Assembly: GCA_946186245.1 (NCBI GenBank)
Contig: CAMHMN010000001.1
Location: 186,001-250,000, forward strand
Reading direction: 5' to 3'
Origin: an uncultured Clostridia bacterium
GTDB lineage: Bacteria > Bacillota > Clostridia > Oscillospirales > Acutalibacteraceae
DNA length: 64,000 bases
The notes beneath the pieces were generated by a model. It worked only from the letters and a program-made list of their open reading frames with translations. It did not search any database and had not been told where the DNA came from. Below, piece after piece: positions 59,225 through 64,000 of this stretch (positions are counted from its first letter, which is position 1; each line of letters begins with the position of its first letter). A program made the position numbers and the translations under genes.

Positions 59225-60180
59225 TGGTATTTCCCAACAGCAAAAGACACTTACGCACATTTGCAGGCATTACACTTTCATTCATTATCCTGGTATCCAC
59301 CGCATTGCTCGCAGGCTGTACCGAGGATGAAGCCAATAAATGGCTCAACGAAATATTCGGAGTGTTCAACTACGAAATGTTCGGAGATACGATAGACGGC
59401 GAGGCAAAGCTGAAAATGCATGTCATTGACGTTGGCCAGGGCGATTCGATTCTCATGCAGTGCGGTGAATGCAACGTACTGATTGACTGCGGAGAAAACG
59501 GAATGGGGGACACCGTGCTGGATTATCTCCACAGAGCCGGCGTTTCCCACCTTGACTGGATAATCGGAACACATCCTCATTCCGACCATATAGGCGGCAT
59601 GGATACGGTGATCAAGAGCAGGAATATTACTGTGGATCACGTGATGATGCCCCAGACAGCCAAAAGCGTCACACCTACCACAATGACATACACCGAGGTA
59701 CTGACTGCCATCAAGAAAAAGAAGCTCAGGATAACCCGCCCTGTTCCCGGAACGGAATACGATCTCGACGGCGTGACAATGATGGTGCTGTCTCCCGAAA
59801 AGGGCGCGAATTACGAGGAGCTGAACGATTATTCCGTTGTGCTGAAATTTACCTACGGAGACGTTTCTGTTCTTACCGGCGGGGATGCTTCCAAACTGGT
59901 CGAGCGTCAGATTATCACACGCGATTACGATCTCAGCGCCGATATTTACAAAGTTTCGCACCACGGCGGCAGGGACGGCAATTCCGAAGCCTACCTCAAT
60001 GAAATCAATCCAAGATACGCTGTCATTTCAGTCGGAGCGGACAACAAATACGGACATCCCAAGACCGAGATACTGAAAAGGCTGAACAGAATGAATTGCG
60101 AGGTCTACCGCACGGATCTCGACGGCGACATCATATTTGAATCCGACGGCCGGAATATTTCGGTCATTGTGTCAAAATAA
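59224..60180 (+). CDS. ComEC/Rec2-like metallo-beta-lactamase-fold lipoprotein
   Basis: Lipobox LLAGC; MHVIDVGQGDSILMQCGECNVLIDCGENGMGD; IGTHPHSDHIGG; SHHGGRDGNSEAYL. Confidence 0.9.
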   Translation: MVFPNSKRHLRTFAGITLSFIILVSTALLAGCTEDEANKWLNEIFGVFNYEMFGDTIDGEAKLKMHVIDVGQGDSILMQCGECNVLIDCGENGMGDTVLDYLHRAGVSHLDWIIGTHPHSDHIGGMDTVIKSRNITVDHVMMPQTAKSVTPTTMTYTEVLTAIKKKKLRITRPVPGTEYDLDGVTMMVLSPEKGANYEELNDYSVVLKFTYGDVSVLTGGDASKLVERQIITRDYDLSADIYKVSHHGGRDGNSEAYLNEINPRYAVISVGADNKYGHPKTEILKRLNRMNCEVYRTDLDGDIIFESDGRNISVIVSK

Positions 60181-60205
60181 TCTTTCAGAAAGGAACATTA
60201 AAAAA

Positions 60206-60427
60206 ATGAGACATCTGACAGTGGACAGAATCGACGGCATTTACGCCATATGTGAGGACAAGGATCGCAAGATGTTCGCCATCCCAAAAGCCGAGCTTCC
60301 CGCCAATCTCAGAGAAGGGGACAAGCTTGACATCGACAATGAGGGGATCATTACCGTCAACGGCAAGGCGGCGGCTGCCTCCCGCGCCAACGTCCGGCGA
60401 AAAGAGGACGAGCTTTTTGAGGGCTGA
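60206..60427 (+). CDS. DUF3006 family protein
   Basis: MRHLTVDRIDGIYAICEDKDRKMFAIPKAELPANLREGDKLDI. Confidence 0.85.
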   Translation: MRHLTVDRIDGIYAICEDKDRKMFAIPKAELPANLREGDKLDIDNEGIITVNGKAAAASRANVRRKEDELFEG

Positions 60428-60455
60428 AATGAGCATTGATTTTTCAGGTTTTCCA

Positions 60456-60497
60456 CAGGCGGCAACGCTGTATTTTACGGCGCTGCCGCCTGTTTTC
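60456..60497 (+). terminator. possible terminator after DUF3006 gene
   Basis: AGGCGGCA...TGCCGCCT followed by gtttt. Confidence 0.5.
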
Positions 60498-60553
60498 CAC
60501 CGTCCGGGCAAAGGAAAAAAAAGTAAAAAAATCAATATATAGTAAAAAAACAC

Positions 60554-60582
60554 TTGCAATTGCGCATATGTTGTGTTATAAT
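60554..60582 (+). promoter_or_regulatory. candidate nrdD promoter TTGCAA-17-TATAAT
   Basis: TTGCAA ttgcgcatatgttgtgt TATAAT. Confidence 0.7.
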
Positions 60583-60609
60583 GGGCTGGAGCCAAAAAAC
60601 AAGCCCATT
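60580..60609. promoter_or_regulatory. inverted repeat AATGGGCT-14-AGCCCATT overlapping the nrdD -10
   Basis: Perfect 8-bp arms; a second CGCGG...CCGCG pair follows at 60614-60641. Confidence 0.6.
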
Positions 60610-60671
60610 ATTACGCGGTATATATCACAATCTATTCCGCGAGATTATAAAAACATCAGGAGTTGATAGTT

Positions 60672-62975
60672 TTGCCGGAAAGCCCCGAGTATATTGTAAA
60701 AAGAAGCGGTCAGACCGTAAAATTCAACGCCGCCAAGATACGCGACGCCATCAGAAAAGCCGGTAACGCCGTTTCGGACGAAGAGATCACCGAAGAAAAG
60801 GTGCTCAGCCTGACCAATCAGGTTCTCGAAAAAATTCCGCCCCACAGTATTCCCACCGTTGAGCAGGTACAGGATATTGTGGAAGAAGTGCTGATAGCCA
60901 ACGACCTTCCCAGAACGTCCAAGGCCTACATTCTCTACCGCGCCGAACGCAGCAAACTGCGCCAGACCGAGAAGGATCTTATGGATATCTTCAAGTCCCT
61001 GACCTTCGTGGACGCAAAGGATTCCAACATCAAGCGCGAGAATGCCAACATCGACACCGATACCGCCATGGGTACCATGCTCAAATACGGTTCGGAAAGC
61101 GCCAAGTACTTCGTTGACAACAACATTCTTGACAAGGATATTGCCGACGCCCATAACGGCGGCGACATTCACATCCACGACAAGGACTTCTATCTGCTCA
61201 CCGAAACCTGCTGCCAGATCGACCTGCTCAAGCTCTTCAAGGACGGTTTTTCCACCGGACACGGTCATCTGCGCGAGCCTATGAGCATTCAGAGCTATTC
61301 TGCCCTCGCCTGCATTGCCATTCAGGCCAACCAGAATGAAATGCATGGCGGACAGTCAGTGCCGAATTTCGATTATTCCATGGCGCCCGGTGTCGCCAAG
61401 ACCTTCATCAAGGAGTACTTCAAGGCGCTCGGGCTTTATCTCAAATACCGTTTCGACGTTTCGGAAAGTGCCTCGGAAGAGACGGTGGCATTCCTCGAAA
61501 AGGAAATGCCTCGCGACATCGTACGAATTTCCAATAAGGACGGTATGGAGCAGCGCCTTTTCGCCATGAAAGCCGATGGCAAACTGCCGGAGGTCATTGC
61601 GGCTTTTTCGGAGGAGGATCTCAAAAAACTGAACGACAGCGCTTTTGACACAGCGTTGTCCGAAACCGACCATTCCACCTATCAGGCAATGGAAGGGCTG
61701 ATCCACAACCTCAACACCATGCATTCCAGAGCCGGCGCACAGGTTCCTTTCAGTTCGATCAACTACGGTACGGATACCTCTCCCGAAGGCAGAATGGTCA
61801 TGCGCAACCTGCTGCTTGCGACCGATGCGGGTCTGGGCAACGGTGAAACGCCGATATTCCCTGTGCAGATCTTCAAGGTCAAGGAAGGCATCAACTTCAA
61901 CAAGGAAGACCCAAACTATGACCTCTTCCGCCTGAGCTGCAAGGTCAGCGCAAAGCGTCTCTTCCCGAATTTCAGCTTCCTTGACGCACCCTTCAACCTG
62001 CAATACTACAAGCCGGGCGATTACAATACGGAAGTGGCCTACATGGGCTGCCGCACCAGAGTCATGGGCAATGTCCACGACCGTTCCCGCGAAATTACCT
62101 GCGGCAGAGGAAACCTCAGCTTCACCACCATCAACCTGCCCAGAATCGGCATTGAAGCCAAGGGCGACTGGAATCTCTTCTACAGCATGCTGGATTCGCG
62201 CATAGACCTCGTTTTCAAGCAGCTTCTCCACCGCTTCAAGATTCAGTGCTCCAAGAAGGTGAGGAATTATCCCTTCCTCATGGGTCAGGGCGTCTGGATC
62301 GACAGCGACGATCTCGGCATCGACGATTCTGTGGCCGAAGTGCTCAAACACGGCACGCTCAGCGTCGGATTCATCGGCCTTGCCGAAACGCTCAAGGCGA
62401 TGACAGGTCAGCACCACGGCGAGAGCGAAGAAAGCTACCAGCTTGGCCTTGATATCATCAAATACATGCGCGGCAGAATGGACAAGAAATCTGCCGAAAC
62501 CGGCCTGAATTTCACCCTGCTGGCCACCCCCGCCGAGGGATTGAGCGGACGCTTTGTCAAGATGGACGCGAAGAAATACGGCAGCATTGAAGGCGTGACC
62601 GACCGCGAGTACTACACCAATTCCTTCCATATTCCGGTCTATCACAATATTTCCGCTTTCAAGAAGCTTCGCCTGGAAGCCCCCTTCCACGCCCTCTGCA
62701 ACGCCGGACACATCAGCTACGTCGAACTGGACGGCGATATGTGCAACAATATTGACGCGTTTGAGACGGTTATCAAGTATATGAAGGAAGTCGGCATCGG
62801 CTACGGCTCCATCAATCATCCGGTAGACCGCGATCCGGTCTGCGGCTATACAGGCGTGATCGGCAACTGCTGCCCGAGATGCGGCAGACACAACGGCGAA
62901 GGTGTTTCTGTGGAAACGCTCAAGGAACTGAAAAAGAAATATCCCAACATGCCCCATTTCGTAGGCATCGACTGA
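60672..62975 (+). CDS. nrdD: anaerobic ribonucleoside-triphosphate reductase, catalytic part without glycyl-radical motif
   Basis: ATP-cone start YIVKRSGQTVKFNAAKIRDAIRKA; VPFSSINYGTD; ends VCGYTGVIGNCCPRCGRHNGEG...PHFVGID. Confidence 0.92.
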   Translation: MPESPEYIVKRSGQTVKFNAAKIRDAIRKAGNAVSDEEITEEKVLSLTNQVLEKIPPHSIPTVEQVQDIVEEVLIANDLPRTSKAYILYRAERSKLRQTEKDLMDIFKSLTFVDAKDSNIKRENANIDTDTAMGTMLKYGSESAKYFVDNNILDKDIADAHNGGDIHIHDKDFYLLTETCCQIDLLKLFKDGFSTGHGHLREPMSIQSYSALACIAIQANQNEMHGGQSVPNFDYSMAPGVAKTFIKEYFKALGLYLKYRFDVSESASEETVAFLEKEMPRDIVRISNKDGMEQRLFAMKADGKLPEVIAAFSEEDLKKLNDSAFDTALSETDHSTYQAMEGLIHNLNTMHSRAGAQVPFSSINYGTDTSPEGRMVMRNLLLATDAGLGNGETPIFPVQIFKVKEGINFNKEDPNYDLFRLSCKVSAKRLFPNFSFLDAPFNLQYYKPGDYNTEVAYMGCRTRVMGNVHDRSREITCGRGNLSFTTINLPRIGIEAKGDWNLFYSMLDSRIDLVFKQLLHRFKIQCSKKVRNYPFLMGQGVWIDSDDLGIDDSVAEVLKHGTLSVGFIGLAETLKAMTGQHHGESEESYQLGLDIIKYMRGRMDKKSAETGLNFTLLATPAEGLSGRFVKMDAKKYGSIEGVTDREYYTNSFHIPVYHNISAFKKLRLEAPFHALCNAGHISYVELDGDMCNNIDAFETVIKYMKEVGIGYGSINHPVDRDPVCGYTGVIGNCCPRCGRHNGEGVSVETLKELKKKYPNMPHFVGID

Positions 62976-63014
62976 TTATAATGAAATAAGAAAAATCACA
63001 TGGAGGTAGTTATC

Positions 63015-63182
63015 ATGAATGAACAGGCAACACAGACCAAGACAATAGGCGAAGGCGTTGAATTCGAGCGTATCCGTCGCATTACAGGTTATCTGGTAGG
63101 TACGGTAGACCGTTTCAACGACGCAAAACGCGCTGAGGAAAGCGACAGGGTAAAGCACGGTCTTGACGTTTCCGATAAATAA
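63015..63182 (+). CDS. separately encoded glycyl-radical domain of class III RNR
   Basis: GVEFERIRRITGYLVGTVDRFNDAKRAEESDRVKHG matches the NrdD C-terminal R(V/I)xGYL...N..K..E..RVKH signature; GGAGG RBS 7 nt upstream of ATG. Confidence 0.85.
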   Translation: MNEQATQTKTIGEGVEFERIRRITGYLVGTVDRFNDAKRAEESDRVKHGLDVSDK

Positions 63183-63189
63183 TGCTTGA

Positions 63190-63246
63190 GAAACATCCCG
63201 CTCACACCGTTCTGCGTTTCAGACGGATGTGCGCGGGATGTTTTTG
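63190..63246 (+). terminator. intrinsic terminator of the nrdD operon
   Basis: aaacatcccgc...gcgcgggatgttttt. Confidence 0.8.
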
Positions 63247-63248
63247 AA

Positions 63249-64000
63249 TTATTCGTGAGAAAACCTGTACACCGTTCTGCTGCTGAAAACATCGCCAGCG
63301 CGAAGAATGGTGCTTGGGAATTCCGGATGATTCGGGCTGTCGGGAAAATGCTGGGCTTCCAAGGCGAATACCGTGCCGGGATTGCCCATTGTAAAGAGCT
63401 GCACCCCTGGCTGATCGGTGAGGAATTCAATCCTTACGCCGCTTTTCAGCCCTTTGGCGATCGCAACGGGCTGCTCCGGCCCGTGCGGATTCAACACAAA
63501 GGTGTGGTCATAGTTTCCATGCAGATCGTCCGTATCGCACGCAAGAATTCTTGGCGTGCGGAAATCAAATCTCGTTCCTTCCACCGCAAGCAATTGACCG
63601 GTGGGAATTTCACCGTCCAGCTCCATCACATGATCGGCATTGACTGTCAGCATCACATCGCGGTTGTCGTGATTCATGGGATTGGTCAGTTTATTGAATG
63701 AAGCGTCCAACCCGTTTGGATTGAAATAGCAGTGATTGGTCAGATTGATGACAGTGTCCCTGTCACTTTCCGCCTGAAAGGCGATTTCGAGACCGTTGTC
63801 TTCTGTAATGCGATAGGTGACACGCACATTCAGATTGCCGGGGTATCCTTCCTCGCCGTCAGGGGAGAAAAGGGTGAATTGTATTCTGTCGTCAATGACA
63901 CAGCTTTCCCAAAGCTTTGTCTGGAAGCCGGATTGGCCGCCGTGAAGGTGATTGCCGTTCTGATTTTTGGTGAGCTGATAATCTACCCCGTCGATGCTGA
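63249..64000 (-). CDS. galM: aldose 1-epimerase (galactose mutarotase), 5' end outside window
   Basis: Minus strand YQLTKNQNGNHLHGGQSGFQTKLWES...VINLTNHCYFNPNG; frame open to window edge (track start at 63827 is internal). Confidence 0.92.
   Translation of the reverse strand, partial: SIDGVDYQLTKNQNGNHLHGGQSGFQTKLWESCVIDDRIQFTLFSPDGEEGYPGNLNVRVTYRITEDNGLEIAFQAESDRDTVINLTNHCYFNPNGLDASFNKLTNPMNHDNRDVMLTVNADHVMELDGEIPTGQLLAVEGTRFDFRTPRILACDTDDLHGNYDHTFVLNPHGPEQPVAIAKGLKSGVRIEFLTDQPGVQLFTMGNPGTVFALEAQHFPDSPNHPEFPSTILRAGDVFSSRTVYRFSHE

Noticed and set aside
60530-60630. NrdR boxes upstream of nrdD (ATATAT-centred sites)
   Set aside because: Flanks do not match ACACW...WGTGT well enough; needs scoring.
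62973-63014. Selenocysteine or readthrough at the nrdD TGA joining the glycyl-radical ORF
   Set aside because: TAA and another TGA follow in the same frame, and the small ORF has its own RBS and ATG.
63249-63827. ORF-track start of galM at 63827
   Set aside because: The frame continues upstream (YQLTKNQNGNHLHGGQSGF...) to the window edge, so 63827 is an internal alternative start.
1-64000. tRNA/rRNA, IS elements, prophage or defence islands
   Set aside because: No characteristic sequences recognised by eye; gene content is core metabolism, replication and sporulation.

Overview
This is a chromosomal core window from a spore-forming Clostridia-like (Ruminococcaceae/Oscillospiraceae-type) bacterium. 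That lineage is inferred from gene content and order only. The left part, on the - strand, is the conserved block recN-argR-nadK-tlyA-dxs-yuiD-like-ispA-xseB-xseA-tsaD-like-nusB. It is followed by dgt-dnaG and THREE tandem primary-type sigma factor genes. The middle carries a 16x18-bp repeat membrane protein, a D/N-tailed lipoprotein, thrH, an XRE-S24 regulator, nadCBA, rnhA, pckG, and a lipoprotein / Lgt-like / phosphodiester-glycosidase cluster. Next come corA, lrp-aminotransferase, ispE, spoIIR, addBA, udg, yqfD/yqfC and ylbJ. The right part carries maf, metF, a stand-alone MetH reactivation domain, metH, tepA-like, uppP, ftsK/spoIIIE with a long acidic tail, ygiQ-like, a ComEC-like MBL lipoprotein, DUF3006, nrdD with a separately encoded glycyl-radical domain, and a partial galM. 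I saw no tRNA, rRNA, CRISPR, IS or prophage. The best candidates for follow-up are the split class III RNR, the sigma-factor triplet, the divergent Lgt-like/NAGPA/lipoprotein cluster, a long stem-loop that sequesters the spoIIR ribosome-binding site, and the FtsK acidic SLiM-like tail. All homology calls come from reading translations; no database search was run.
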